DNA from: Archivesica marissinica
Taxonomy: Eukaryota > Mollusca > Bivalvia > Venerida > Vesicomyidae
Assembly (NCBI GenBank): GCA_014843695.1
Contig: CM026398.1
Location: forward strand, 51,871,834-51,935,833
Direction: 5' to 3'
Length of the DNA stretch: 64,000 nt
Below, piece after piece: positions 1-56,600 of this stretch (the first letter of the stretch is position 1; every line of letters starts with the position of its first letter). The position numbers were made by a program, and so were the translations under genes. Under the pieces are notes generated by a model. It did no database searches, was not told where the DNA came from, and saw only the letters and a list, made by a program, of their open reading frames with translations.

Positions 1-398
1 AGAAAACACACTCGGCTCGGTGCATGTATCAGAAATAGGAAGAGAAAGCACTCGGCTCGGTGCATGTATCAGAAATAGGAAGAGAAAGCACTCGGCTCGG
101 TGCATGTATCAGAAATAGGAAGAGAAAGCACTCGGCTCGGTGCATGTATCAGAAATAGGAAGAAAACACACTCGGCTCGGTGCATGTATCAGAAATAAGA
201 AGAAAACACACTCGGCTCGGTGCATGTATCAGAAATAGGAAGAAAACACACTCGGCTCGGTGCATGTATCAGAAATAGGAAGAAAACACACTCGGCTCGG
301 TGCATGTATCAGAAATAGGAAGAAAAAGCACTCGGCTCGGTGCATGTATCAGAAATAGGAAGAAAAAGCACTCGGCTCAGTGCATGTATCAGAAATCT
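1..398. repeat. Minisatellite, 40-bp unit (cut by window start)
   Basis: About 10 copies of a 40-bp unit containing CACTCGGCTCGGTGCATGTA followed by TCAGAAATAGGAAGA. Variation is mainly AGAGAAAGCA against AGAAAACACA. The array continues to the left of the window. It lies in the intron upstream of exon A. Confidence 0.95.
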
Positions 399-959
399 GC
401 TAAGAAAACAATATCAGCTTATTTCTATGTTGAAAAGGTCAACATTTTATTATCTTCTTGGTTGCATGACCAGAGTGATTAGCGGGTGTCGCCTGATAGA
501 TTAGCTGTAATTGACTTTATTTCCGAGAAGGGAAATTGATTGACATTTCATTGTGCTGTAATAAGCACGACCAGTATCTGTCGGTTGTTTCTTTTTAAAT
601 AAAGAGAAACAAATACGTTAATTATATTATCCTTTTTTATTGTAAGCCTCTAGTTTTGCCATTATTTGGGAAGTACCCATGTGCGCAGCTGAAGCGATGC
701 GCGCATGTCACTCTTGTTTAAACATTAATCTTGTATGTATCCTTAAATGTCTTGGAATAAATTGTGTGGCAATAGCTTTTAGCAGTACTGTGTGATATAG
801 TACTTAGAAAGCCAGTGTAGTGACGTTGTTCCTTGGGGATTTACCATGTCAATAACTTCTCGTGAAAGCTTTTAGGGAAGTCTTTGTCCATAAAAGATTA
901 AATCACTCTAGAAAATACAACGGTTTTTAGCTAATCCCATTGCATTGAACTAACAGTAC
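399..959. other. Intron sequence, nothing recognised
   Basis: AT-rich single-copy-looking sequence between the 40-bp array and a TTAA-flanked MITE. No exon with AHCYL similarity and no repeat signature was seen. Confidence 0.5.
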
Positions 960-1171
960 ATTAACCTGCCCAATAAATTGGACGGAATGTGCAAATAACA
1001 TAGATCCAGATCAGCCAATGGCGTAGCGCCAAGTCTTATCAGGATCTATGTTGTTTGCTATTCAGACAAGTGTTTTAGCTCCACTATCCGAATAGCAAAC
1101 AGCATTCTGTGCCGGCTGATCTGGCTCTGTGCTGTTTGTAGAAGCGACTTTAGTCGTGATTGGCAGGTTAC
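960..1171. mobile_element. Palindromic TTAA-type MITE (core with ACATAGATCCAGATCAG)
   Basis: It starts TTAACCTGCC and ends GGCAGGTTAC. Inside are two inverted half-elements carrying ACATAGATCCAGATCAG and its complement CTGATCTGGCTCTGTG. The same core occurs at 3928, 17900, 40940 and 49945. The ends here are more diverged than in the 3928 and 40940 copies. Confidence 0.6.
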
Positions 1172-1245
1172 GGGTTAGGTTCAGCATTTAGACAGTTGGA
1201 ATGTGTTCAGACACTAAATGAGAATCTCAAATGATAAATGTGACT

Positions 1246-1305
1246 TGTCCGATTAGTGCAGTGGTTAGCGCTGTAATTTATAGCATGGCTTCTTCTCACT
1301 GATAC
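1246..1305 (+). mobile_element. SINE group C fragment (tRNA-like head only)
   Basis: GTCCGATTAGTGCAGTGGTT is the pol III A-box-containing head of the SINE seen in reverse at 15772-16027. Body and tail are missing. Confidence 0.5.
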
Positions 1306-1343
1306 AAACATTATTTGAAATATTGATGGGAAAATCATTATAC

Positions 1344-2437
1344 TCCCATACATTTCCCTTTCAGGGGGGAATGCCCCATACATGTGATATATTCACTTTC
1401 AGGATGGAGGGGGCATGGTCCCATGCAAGTGAAGTAATCCTCTATTACTCCCGAGGGGGCAATGTCCCATACATGTGAAGTATTCCCTTTCAGGGGGCAA
1501 TGTCCCATACATGTGAAGTATTCCCTTTCAGGGGGCAATGTCCCATACATGTGAAGTATTCCCTTTCAGGGGGCAATGTCCCGTACATGTGAAGTATTCC
1601 CTTTCAGGGGGCAATGTCCCATACACTTGAAGTATTCCCTTTCAGGGGGCAATGTCCCATACATGTGAAGTATTCCCTTTCAGGGGGCAATGTCCCATAC
1701 ATGTGAAGTATTCCCTTTCAGGGGGCAATGTCCCATACACTTGAAGTATTCCCTTTCAGGGGCAATGTCCCATACACTTGAAGTATTCCCTTTCAGGGGC
1801 AATGTCCCATACACTTGAAGTATTCCCTTTCAGGGGGCAATGTCCCATACACTTGAAGTATTCCCTTTCAGGGGGCAATGGCCCATACATGTGAAGTATT
1901 CCCTTTCAGGGGGCAATGTCCCATACATGTGAAGTATTCCTTTTCAGGGGGCAATGTCCCATACATGTGAAGTATTCCCTTTCAGGGGGCAATGTCCCAT
2001 ACATGTGAAGTATTCCCTTTCAGGGGGCAATGTCCCATACATGTGAAGTATTCCTTTTCAGGGGGCAATGTCCCATACATGTGAAGTATTCCCTTTCAGG
2101 GGGCAATGTCCCATACATGTGAAGTATTCCTTTTCAGGGGGCAATGTCCCATACATGTGAAGTATTCCCTTTCAGGGGGCAATGTCCCATACATGTGAAG
2201 TATTCCCTTTCAGGGGGCAATGTCCCATACATGTGAAGTATTCCTTTTCAGGGGGCAATGTCCCATACATGTGAAGTATTCCCTTTCAGGGGGCAATGTC
2301 CCATACATGTGAAGTATTCCTTTTCAGGGGGCAATGTCCCATACATGTGAAGTATTCCCTTTCAGGGGGCAATGTCCCATACATGTGAAGTATTCCCTTT
2401 CAGGGGGCAATGTCCCATACATGTGAAGTATTCCCTT
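1344..2437. repeat. Minisatellite, 38-bp unit
   Basis: About 28 copies of a unit containing CAGGGGGCAATGTCCCATAC followed by ATGTGAAGTATTCCCTTT. The 5' end is degenerate. A second class has ACTTGAAG in place of ATGTGAAG, and TTCCTTTTC variants recur at a regular interval in the 3' half, indicating block duplication of several units. Confidence 0.95.
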
Positions 2438-2454
2438 ACAAAATATACAAATAA

Positions 2455-2640
2455 TGCAGACCCCCTCTAATCCGGAATCCCTTCCAAACTGGAATTTTTA
2501 CCTTCTATTTTCAGTATAATAAAAAACCCTATTATCCAGTACCCTTCTATTCCGGAAACCGCACGAAATATCGTAATATTGTGTGTATTTTCAACACAAA
2601 ATTACCCCTCTTAGCCGGACATGCCATTCATGAAAGGAAG
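2455..2640. mobile_element. Possible pogo/Tigger-like DNA transposon remnant
   Basis: Three variants of the motif CCCTCTAATCCGGAAT occur in 180 bp (near 2462, 2546 and 2607). Such motifs are typical of terminal repeats of pogo/Tigger-type Tc1-mariner elements. No intact ends were found. Confidence 0.35.
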
Positions 2641-2734
2641 CCAGTAATTAACATGATGAACCTTGAGAAAGTGACAGCATTCCATTCTTTACCAATTGTC
2701 CTCGCCCGTATAATTGGTGGGTAGTTAACATTAG

Positions 2735-2842
2735 CAGGTGCCTCTGTTTGTATCATTGCACTATCCTCCAAAAATCTAAAATGACTAATCTCTTCAGGCG
2801 TGTCGCAACCCTAGCGACAATAAATAAATAAACGTAAAAACC
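2735..2842 (+). mobile_element. SINE group B, 3' part
   Basis: It matches the tail of group B: ATCATTGCACTATCCTCC, then AATCTCTTCAGG, then GCGACAATAAATAAA and CGTAAAA. The head is missing. Confidence 0.75.
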
Positions 2843-3114
2843 CCCCCCAACAATTAGCAGGTGTTTCAATATACCCATTTGATCTAATGTTTGTAAACTG
2901 TAAATTTGTGATAGCATTGATTGGTCATGATTGGAATTTGTGTTCCACAATGGAAACACGATCGGATATTAGCATCAACCAATTACTGAAATAGTGGAGT
3001 CATTTAATTTTTTGTTTTCTCCCTAAGCAAAATTGTTCTGATTAAAAGTGATTTGGTTACACTATGAAGCATGGCAACACATCCATCTAGGCGTACATCA
3101 GGTATAAGGATAGA

Positions 3115-3328
3115 TTATCTTTACTGGGTAGACTTAAACTGAGTCCCGCTGGATCCGTTACGATTGTGCCCTTAGGCAAGGCATTTAAATTCCATGTTTC
3201 CTCTTCTCTCTCCCTCGCGGTGATGGAATCCGATTCCATCAGAAATGAGGTCTCGAGAGTGATTAATATAAGTTGTAAGAACTTGTTTCGCAATCGAGCT
3301 AAAATAAATATGTATAAACTAAACTGAT
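3115..3328 (+). mobile_element. SINE group C, + strand copy with degraded head
   Basis: Body and tail match the reverse complement of the copy at 42425-42660, including GGAATTTAAATGCC-type and GAGGTCTCGAGAGTGATTAA motifs and a tail ending in GAGCTAAAATAAAT. The tRNA-like head is barely recognisable. Confidence 0.7.
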
Positions 3329-3927
3329 AAATGAATCTGAGACCTTGTGGACGGATCAAAATCGAACATGGCCACCCACAGGGGATGTAGAAATGTCCCT
3401 AAAAGACTTAGCTAACAGAGGTATGAATCAACATAAGTAATTTAATTAAAAAAGACAACATGGGACAAATGGGGTCGATGCATTCCGAATGTAAACAAGT
3501 GCGGATGATGCGTTCCGGTTGTAAACAAGTGCGTTACCGATCAACTCGGAAAGTCCTACTTTCGGTTTCGAGTTTGTTTTATCGCAAAAAACACTGTTTA
3601 CCAAATGAACATAAGCATACAAAGTATAATGTTAGAATGTGTAGCAGCATTGCTACCCATACGTAAAAATTGAATTTTTCAAATATCTTTTATTTCATAC
3701 GATGTAATGCTGCTTTAAGTAATGTTTACTAGTTTACTATATGACCAATAGGGCAAAAAAATAAAAATGTGTGTCTTGTGCCTGTGTGGCCACCGTGGTG
3801 GGTTTCCTGGTGTTCTACTTTCTCTCCTGCTAGGGAACTACATGTTTCTGTACTGTGATTTTGGCGTGATTGAAAACCCAACCTTCCAAGAACATAATAT
3901 CACACCCTGTTGTGCACACTGAACAAG

Positions 3928-4171
3928 TTAACCCATTTCATGCTGGATACATTTAAAGGCTTTTGTAAACAACATAGATCCAAATCAGACGCAGTGTGAC
4001 GCTGTGTGCTGATCAGGATCTATGTTGTTTGCTACATAGCCCAAGTGTCAAGATCAATAGAATATCAAACAGCATAGAGTCTGATCAGACGGCACATTCC
4101 CGGGTGGCTGATCTGGCTCTATGTTCTTTGTAAATACTGTTTGAACGATATCCAGAATCAAATGGGTTAAA
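3928..4171. mobile_element. TTAA-flanked palindromic MITE, intact ends
   Basis: It is bounded by TTAA on both sides. The terminal inverted repeats are CCCATTTCATGCTGGATA and its near-complement TATCCAGAATCAAATGGG. The interior holds the inverted ACATAGATCC/GGATCTATGT core. TTAA duplication and a CCC terminus are features of piggyBac-type elements, which is the inferred class. Confidence 0.75.
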
Positions 4172-4400
4172 AGCTTAATTTAGAAGCCAAACGAAGTACA
4201 TTTACCATTTTTGAGACTACTTCGCTATTCAAAAAGTGAGTGGAGATGACGAAGATTTAGTGAAATGGTGAACAAATTGTTAATGACGATTATAATTGAT
4301 AGATCACCCAGCTGTCAATCAAAATGTCAGATATCCAATAAAAGGATTATTTCTTTATTTTCAACTGCTTTCCGTGTTGTTATTATCCAATGAATATTGT

Positions 4401-5466
4401 GGGTTTCACGTCCTGTCAATTAAGCTAGCCAGAACTATATGGTATTTGTGTCATGTCAATTAAGCTAGGCAGAACTATATGGTATTTGTGTCGTGTCAAT
4501 TAAGCTCGGCAGAACTATATGGTATTTGTGTCGTGTCAATTAAGCTAGGCAGAACTATATGGTATTTGTGTCGTGTCAATTAAGCTCGGCAGAACTATAT
4601 GGGATTAGCATCGTGTCAATTAAGCTAGGCAGAACTATATGGTATTTGCATCGTGTCAATTAAGCTAGGCAGAACTATGTGTTATTTGCGTTGTGTCAAT
4701 TAAGCTAGGCAGAACTATATGGTATTTGCGTTGTGTCAATTAAGCTAGGCAGAACTATATGGTATTTGTGTCGTGTCAATTAAGCTAGGCAGAACTATAT
4801 GGTATTTGTGTCGTGTCAATTAAGCTAGGCAGAACTATATGGTATTTGTGTTGTGTCAATTAAGCTAGGCAGAACTATATGGTATTTGTGTTGTGTCAAT
4901 TAAGCTAGGCAGAACTATATGGTATTTGTGTTGTGTCAATTAAGCTAGGCAGAACTATATGGTATTTGTGTTGTGTCAATTAAGCTAGGCAGAACTATAT
5001 GGGATTAGCATCATGTCAATTAAGCTAGGCAGAACTATATGGTATTTGTGTTGTGTCAATTAAGCTAGGCAGAACTATATGGTATTTGTGTCGTGTCAAT
5101 TAAGCTAGGCAGAACTATATGGTATTTGTGTCGTGTCAATTAAGCTAGGCAGAACTATATGGTATTTGTGTTGTGTCAATTAAGCTAGGCAGAACTATAT
5201 GGTATTTGTGTTGTGTCAATTAAGCTAGGCAGAACTATATGGTATTTGTGTTGTGTCAATTAAGCTAGGCAGAACTATATGGTATTTGTGTTGTGTCAAT
5301 TAAGCTAGGCAGAACTATATGGTATTTGTGTCGTGACAATTAAGCTAGGCAGAACTATATGGTATTTGCGTTGTGTCAATTAAGCTAGGCAGAACTATAT
5401 GGTATTTGTGTCGTGTCAATTAAGCTAGGCAGAACTATATGGGATTAGCATCGTGTCAATTAAGCT
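4401..5466. repeat. Minisatellite, 40-bp unit, ending 16 nt before exon A
   Basis: About 26 copies of a unit containing TGTCAATTAAGCTAGGCAGA followed by ACTATATGGTATTTGTG. Variant units (GGGATTAGCATCG) recur. The last unit breaks off in TGTCAATTAAGCTT, just before the acceptor of exon A. Confidence 0.95.
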
Positions 5467-5482
5467 TACGGTTTATTTTCAG

Positions 5483-49467
<43,985 letters not shown>

Positions 49468-49944
49468 TAATGTAATAGGTTGGCATACACAGATTGGACG
49501 TCCAGGGTTTCATTCTACGGCTAGATCCAACCGCAAGCTTCACGAGTACAGGATTTTCTGTTTTCTCTCCACTGCATTAGACTGCATATCACACATTTCT
49601 TCAACATAGACGACTTTTACGGCTATAAACGGGTCACCAATCAATGCAGCACTAATATTATAAATATTTGCTACGATATTTCAAAGTTCAATCTCATGTG
49701 TCCAAGTTCTTCAATCCAGCCACGGAGTTGAACTTGCCATTTATAAAATGCTTTCAAGCTCACTGCTTGCTTAAAATGTTTGGTTTTTCTTAGAAGTTTC
49801 AATTATTGCAAAATCTCTCGCACTACATTTCATATTCATTGATATAAAAGCAATCTTAATTGTAGAGTGTGCTATGTTTGTGTGTGTATTATAAAGAGGC
49901 GGAAAGGCAATATAGAGGTTACTTAATCAAATTATGTCGCGGAA

Positions 49945-50262
49945 TTAACCCTTTTGCACTCTAGCGGCAGATAAAATCACGTTTGCCAACAGCATAGAGC
50001 CATTCAGGTCTCGTGTCGGTGCTTTACACCGTGCACGTAAAAGAACCAGAGGAGATTCTGGAATTGGTCTCTGTCTGTATCATGCACTATCCTCCAACTA
50101 ATCTCTTCAGGAGGCGTCGCTCATATGGGCAACCGGTAGCGACGATAAATAAACGTAAAACACACGCATAGAGCCAGATCAGATGGCACAGAACGTTGCG
50201 GCTGATCTGGATCTATGTTGCTTGCAAATGTGATTTTATTTACTCAGCAGGCAAAGGGTTAG
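49945..50262. mobile_element. TTAA-type palindromic MITE interrupted by a SINE
   Basis: It starts TTAACCCTTTTGCAC and ends GGCAAAGGGTTAG. The interior AGATAAAATCACGTTTGCCA and ATGTGATTTTATTTAC are inverted. A group B SINE sits at 50003-50165. Confidence 0.75.
50003..50165 (+). mobile_element. SINE group B, 5'-truncated, nested in a MITE
   Basis: It starts within the core (TTCAGGTCTCGTGTCGGTGC) and ends GACGATAAATAAACGTAAAA plus CACAC. The 11-bp target duplication GCATAGAGCCA (49992-50002 and 50166-50176) is exact. Confidence 0.88.
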
Positions 50263-52809
50263 TGAACATTGAAAACAATGTATTTTTCATAGAAATAAAG
50301 GCAAACCTAGCCCCAAGGTTATAGAACTACCCAGCAATAAGCTTGCGTGAAATTGAGTATGATTCACCCAATCATTGGACTCGACACCGAGTTTTATAAC
50401 CTTGTGGCAGGGCTGCTTTATAGGTTAGTTACTGTAGTTATGCGTGGTTAAATGGTTAAAACTATAAACAGAGGTGTTCCTTGTGTGTATGCCCGGCGGA
50501 TTAATCTTCTTACCTGCAATAATAAATTGGACGAATCTCCTTGTGTTCAGGTCAATATTTTTTAAAAATTGTTCCGATTTGTTTTGCTTAATGTGTACTT
50601 AACTATTCCCTCTTCACTGTATGTTAGGAAACTTGTATGCATTAACTATCCCCTTTACATGTTACGTTAGGAAATGTAGAAGTTGGTACAATTTAAACTA
50701 GAATATGTTCTACTTGGCAATATTTCTTCCCGTTTTATTATTTACGTAGGAGGGATTTGCAAGAAATTTCAGTTTTTAAATCACAATACATGGAATCTTT
50801 ATCCCACCCACCTTTCTGTGGTTTGCTTTTATATAATGATAATAATGCAGTGAATAAGTTTTTGCTTTGTAATTAATTATACATTCTGTAACTAAATTTC
50901 ATGCTCCTGTGATTAGATTCACCAAAAAATGCAGGTTGTAACTTTATTTAGTATGGGCAGAAAATAATTTTCAGACCGATTTTTATTTTGAAAGTGGTTG
51001 ATTATCATGCGATTCATTGCTATAAATGAGTTAGAACATAAATCATGTGTATATATTTGCATAAATATTATCAGGAATTCATATACCGGTAGTACTGGTT
51101 TGCTTTTGTAAATAACGAAAGTGGACATTATTTGGACAACTGAAGAAATGTGATAGTGCTTTATTTTGTGATGATGGAATTCTGGGAGTAAGAAACCCAG
51201 ACTGACTTAAAACTGAAGAGACGTAATTCATGTTGTTTGGGGATATCACATTACACGATAGCCCAGTAAACATTGAATTGTAACCATGCTAGCTATAAAA
51301 AGATTGTTTATTTTTTACCATAATAGCTCAAGATTGTTATGTGTGATGGAGATACTATAATGATGCAGGTGCCACACCCTGTTTGACTGCCCCACCCAAC
51401 TAGCCTAGATAGTGGAAATGGAGAGATATTGGCATCAGTATTAAACCGGTTTCCACCACATACACAATTGCTAGATAAAACACCCATTCCAAAATACACG
51501 TGTACACAGGGCAAGCAAGGTCAATTGTGTACACAAGCCAAGGTCAAATTGAAGAAGTTAGATCACATACTTGCATCATCTCCATTGCTTATGTGCACTA
51601 TGGATGCAAATTTGCTTAATTCACTGTGGACAGCATTTGTTCCCCATTAAATGAGGAATGAGATTGTGATGTAGATTCTGTGTTAATATAATCGGAATAT
51701 TATTTATTACCATATAGTGTATGTAGTGTATGATTGTATATGACAAGTAATTAGTTAATGGATTTATAGTAACACCAGCGTATTGCAGTTTTGTTGGTAT
51801 ATGTTCGTTCACATTCAAACCCATTCAGCACTAAGTAGCTGACATGGACTGGTCCACGATATCTTTAGGCCAATAAATTGATCCGAAAAAATTACAATTG
51901 GGCTAGTTCATTTATATCAAAATGGGGTAATTTTTACTAAAAATAGTAAAATTACCAGCAGATCCACACTTTGCAAAACTTATAGTGCTGAAAGTGTTTT
52001 GCTGGAGACCATTGCTGATTAGTTGTCAATCATGTGATCTGTTTTTGCTGGAAATGTTTGAGGCATTCAATGTACAAAAAGTATGTAGCATGGCTGATAA
52101 AACTGCCAGTCAAACAAATTAATGTTTTGAATGTTCCACAGTATTGTGGTACAGGTAGAGGCCACACAGGCGTTTATATAGGTGTTGATGTGCAATTGAA
52201 TGGAATTTATTGAAAGATGACCAATTTGTTACAATGCATAGATATGTTGTTAGGTGCTTTTGTTTGTGAACTTAAAGATATGATAATTTCAAGTGATAAA
52301 TATAACTTGTTCTGGAATCTGCATCCTACTTTTTGGATTCAACACACACAAGATCCCTTGTTAGACCTCAATCAATAACTTTTTACCACCACAATTTTAT
52401 GAATGAATGGGGAAAAACAATGGATTTTTCCCGAACAACAGATTCCAGAACTCCAGAGCTACTATTTCAGCAAAAGTATCACCCATTTATCGACAAGAGA
52501 TCTGATCTGCGTAGTGCAAATGTTTCATAAATAGAGAATGACTAAACATAGTATATAATCATTTTGATCCTTGCATTAAATTCCCCCCACTTAAATGTTT
52601 GTTCATAAATAAATATTAGGAAATAAATATTAGGATCATCGTTAGGTTTGATGTTCTGTAACACCGGAACAAGAATAAAACAACTGTTTTTAATTGGTTT
52701 CTTATTTATCGTAGTCCTAACCCCTCCCCATAAACATGCATCCAAGATTTATCCAGCCATTTGAACATATTTATAACACAAAGCTTGTTTTCACTTGACA
52801 GGAAATTAT

Positions 52810-53275
52810 TAGTCATTAGAATCGGCTGTTTCACATATAAGCATCTCTATATTAGTGAAACAGAAGCGCACATAGTGGATGCAGAATCCGCTGTTTCACA
52901 TATACGCACCTCTATATTAGTGAAACAGAATCAGCTGGTTCACATATAAGCATCTCTATATTAGTGAAACAGAAGCGCACATAGTGGATGCAGAATCAGC
53001 TGTTTTCACATATACACACCTCTATATTAGTGAAACAGAAACGCACATAGTGGATGCAGAATCAGCTGTTTTCACACCTCTATATTAGTGAAACAGAAAC
53101 AGCCGTTTCACATATACATACCTCTATATTAGTGAAACAGAAACGCAGTGGATGCAGAATCAGCTGTTTTCACACCTCTATATTAGTGAAACAGAAACGC
53201 AGTGGATGCAGAATCAGCAGTTTCACATATACACACACACCTATGTGCGCTTCTGTTTCACTAATATAGTGGATG
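52810..53275. repeat. Irregular minisatellite with a terminal inverted unit
   Basis: Units of about 45-75 bp contain CTATATTAGTGAAACAGAAG and GTGGATGCAGAATCAGCTGT. At 53236-53264 the sequence CTATGTGCGCTTCTGTTTCA appears, the reverse complement of a unit segment, so the array ends with a flipped piece. Confidence 0.88.
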
Positions 53276-53416
53276 CAGTAGAGATGGCAGCATGGGAAAT
53301 TTCTCACTTAACAACCTTTCTTTGTTGTTGTACAAGTGGTTATAGCTATCCTCTTGAGAACCTTTCCATCTTCATTTCTTGAGTGTACTAAGACCGGAAA
53401 GTTATGGAAACTTTTT
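53276..53416. other. Spacer, nothing recognised
   Basis: Short unique-looking stretch between the preceding array and a group D SINE. Confidence 0.4.
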
Positions 53417-53530
53417 GTTTTGGTGTTTAATGTCGGAACGACTTCAGCTATTGTTGGTTGAGGAAAACCCCAGATACCCCTACTAGTATTGCAGGTAGAA
53501 CCACCGACCTACCGCAAGCCAGTGCCACTT
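53417..53530 (-). mobile_element. SINE group D, - strand
   Basis: Reversed, it reads GCACTGGCTTGCGGTAGGTC, GGTGGTTCTACCTGCAATAC and CAACAATAGCTGAAGTCG, ending in ACACCAAAACAAAAA. This is the only group D copy seen on this strand. Confidence 0.7.
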
Positions 53531-53611
53531 CTCACAAACAACAACATTTCTGACAGAATTAGCGTGTACAAAAGGGGGCATAACTGGAATAGGTATCGCG
53601 TGGAAGATGTG

Positions 53612-56600
53612 GGATGTTATATATACCACAAGATGTATAGCTAATCCATGGACAATGTAGGTTATATATACCACAAGATGTATAGCTAATCCATGGACAA
53701 TGTAGGAGGTTATATATACCACAAGATGTATAGCTAATCCACGGACAATGTAGGAGGTTATATATACCACAAGATGTATAGCTAATCCATGGACAATGTG
53801 GGAGGTTATATATACCACAAGATGTATAGCTAATCCATGGACAATGTAGGTTATATATACCACAAGATGTATAGCTAATCCATGGACAATGTAGGTTATA
53901 TATACTACAAGATGTATAGCTAATCCATGGACAATGTAGGAGGTTATATGTACCACAAGATGTATAGCTAATCCATGGACAATGTAGGAGGTTATATATA
54001 CTACAAGATGTATAGCTAATCCATGGACAATGTAGGAGGTTATATATAGCTAATCCATGGACAATGTGGTAGGTTATATATACTACAAGATGTATAGCTA
54101 ATCAATGGACAATGTAGGAGGTTATATATACTAAAAGATGTATAGCTAATCCATGGACAATGTAGGAGGTTATATATACTACAAGATGTATAGCTAATCA
54201 ATGGACAATGTAGGAGGTTATATATACTAAAAGATGTATAGCTAATCCATGGACAATGTAGGAGGTTATATATACTACAAGATGTATAGCTAATCCATGG
54301 ACAATGTAGGAGGTTATATATACCACAAGATGTATAGCTAATCCATGGACAATGTAGGAGGTTATATACAGCTAATCCATGGACAATGTAGGAGGTTATA
54401 TATAGCTAATCCATGGACAATGTAGGAGGTTATATATACTACAAGATGTATAGCTAATCCATGGACAATATAGGAGGTTATATATACTACAAGATGTATA
54501 GCTAATCCATGGACAATGTAGGAGGTTATATATACCACAAGATGTATAGCTAATCCATGGACAATGTGGGAGGTTATATATATAGCTAATCCATGGACAA
54601 TGTAGGAGGTTATATATATAGCTAATCCATGGACAATGTGGGAGGTTATATATAGCTAATCCATGGGCAATTTAGGAGGTTATATATACTACAAGATGTA
54701 TAGCTAATCCACGGACAATGTGGGAGGTTATATATACTACAAGATGTATAGCTAATCCATGGACAATGTAGGAGGTTATATATAGCTAATCCATGGACAA
54801 TGTGGGAGGTTATATATAGCTAATCCATGGACAATGTAGGAGGTTATATATACACTACAAGATGTATAGCTAATACACGGACAATGTAGGAGGTTATATA
54901 TACCACAAGATGTATAGCTAATCCATGGACAATGTAGGAGGTTATATATACTACAAGATGTATAGCTAATCCATGGACAATGTAGGTTATATATACTACA
55001 AGATGTATAGCTAATCCATGGACAATGTAGGAGGTTATATATACCACAAGATGTATAGCTAATCCATGGACAATGTAGGAGGTTATATATAGCTAATCCA
55101 TGGCAATGTAGGAGGTTATATATATAGCTAATCCATGGACAATGTAGGAGGTTATATATATAGCTAATCCATGGACAATGTGGGAGGTTATATATAGCTA
55201 ATCCATGGGCAATTTAGGAGGTTATATATACTACAAGATGTATAGCTAATCCATGGGCAATGTAGGAGGTTATATATACTACAAGATGTATAGCTAATCC
55301 ATGGACAATGTAGGAGGTTATATATACCACAAGATGTATAGCTAATCCACGGACAATGTAGGAGGTTATATATACCACAAGATGTATAGCTAATCCATGG
55401 ACAACGTAGGAGGTTATATATACTACAAGATGTATAGCTAATCCATGGACAATGTAGGAGGTTATATATAGCTAATCCATGGACAATGTGGGAGGTTATA
55501 TATACTACAAGATGTATAGCTAATCCATGGACAATGTAGGAGGTTATATATATAGCTAATCCACGGACAATGTGGGAGGTTATATATATACTACAAGATG
55601 TATAGCTAATCCACGGACAATGTGGGAGGTTATATATACTACAAGATGTATAGCTAATCCACGGACAATGTGGGAGGTTATATATACTACAAGATGTATA
55701 GCTAATCCATGGACAATGTAGAAGGTTATATATAGCTAATCCATGGACAATGTGGGAGGTTATATATAGCTAATCCATGGACAATGTAGGAGGTTATATA
55801 TACTACAAGATGTATAGCTAATCCATGGACAATGTGGGAGGTTATATATACTACAAGATGTATAGCTAATCCATGGACAATGTAGGAGGTTATATATACT
55901 ACAAGATGTATAGCTAATCCATGGACAATGTAGGAGGTTATATATATAGCTAATCCATGGACAATGTAGGAGGTTATATATATAGCTAATCCACGGACAA
56001 TGTGGGAGGTTATATATAGCTAATCCATGGACAATGTAGGAGGTTATATATATAGCTAATCCACGGACAATGTGGGAGGTTATATATATACTACAAGATG
56101 TATAGCTAATCCACGGACAATGTGGGAGGTTATATATACTACAAGATGTATAGCTAATCAATGGACAATGTAGGAGGTTATATATAGCTAATCCATGAAC
56201 AATGTGGGAGGTTATATATACCACAAGATGTATAGCTAATCCACGGACAATGTGGGAGGTTATATATACTACAAGATGTATAGCTAATCCACGGACAATG
56301 TGGGAGGTTATATATACTACAAGATGTATAGCTAATCCATGGACAATGTAGGAGGTTATATATACACTACAAGATGTATAGATAATCCACGGACAATGTA
56401 GGAGGTTATATATACTACAAGATGTATAGCTAATCCATGGACAATGTAGGTTATATATACTACAAGATGTATAGCTAATCCATGGACAATGTAGGAGGTT
56501 ATATACAGCTAATCCATGGACAATGTGGGAGGTTATATATACTACAAGATGTATAGCTAATCCATGGACAATGTAGGAGGTTATATATACCACAAGATGT

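Larger units (their letters stand above)
49468..52809 (+). other. Probable 3' UTR and downstream flank of the AHCYL gene
   Basis: About 3.3 kb with almost no tandem repeat, in contrast to the introns, and no convincing coding exon. It contains a TTAA-flanked MITE with a nested SINE (49945-50262). Candidate AATAAA signals are at 50294, 50521, 52608, 52622 and 52674; none can be chosen from sequence alone. AHCYL mRNAs in other animals have long 3' UTRs, so much of this stretch may be transcribed. A 73-codon frame at 51429-51650 has no recognisable similarity and is probably chance. Confidence 0.5.

Noticed and set aside
1..5482. Upstream AHCYL exon (GCTHITAQTA segment)
   Set aside because: Looked for between arrays and elements in this stretch; no matching sequence with splice sites was found, so it is probably upstream of the window.
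51429..51650. 73-codon frame in the 3' flank
   Set aside because: No recognisable similarity, no splice or start context, and an overlapping frame on the other strand; probably chance in the 3' UTR.
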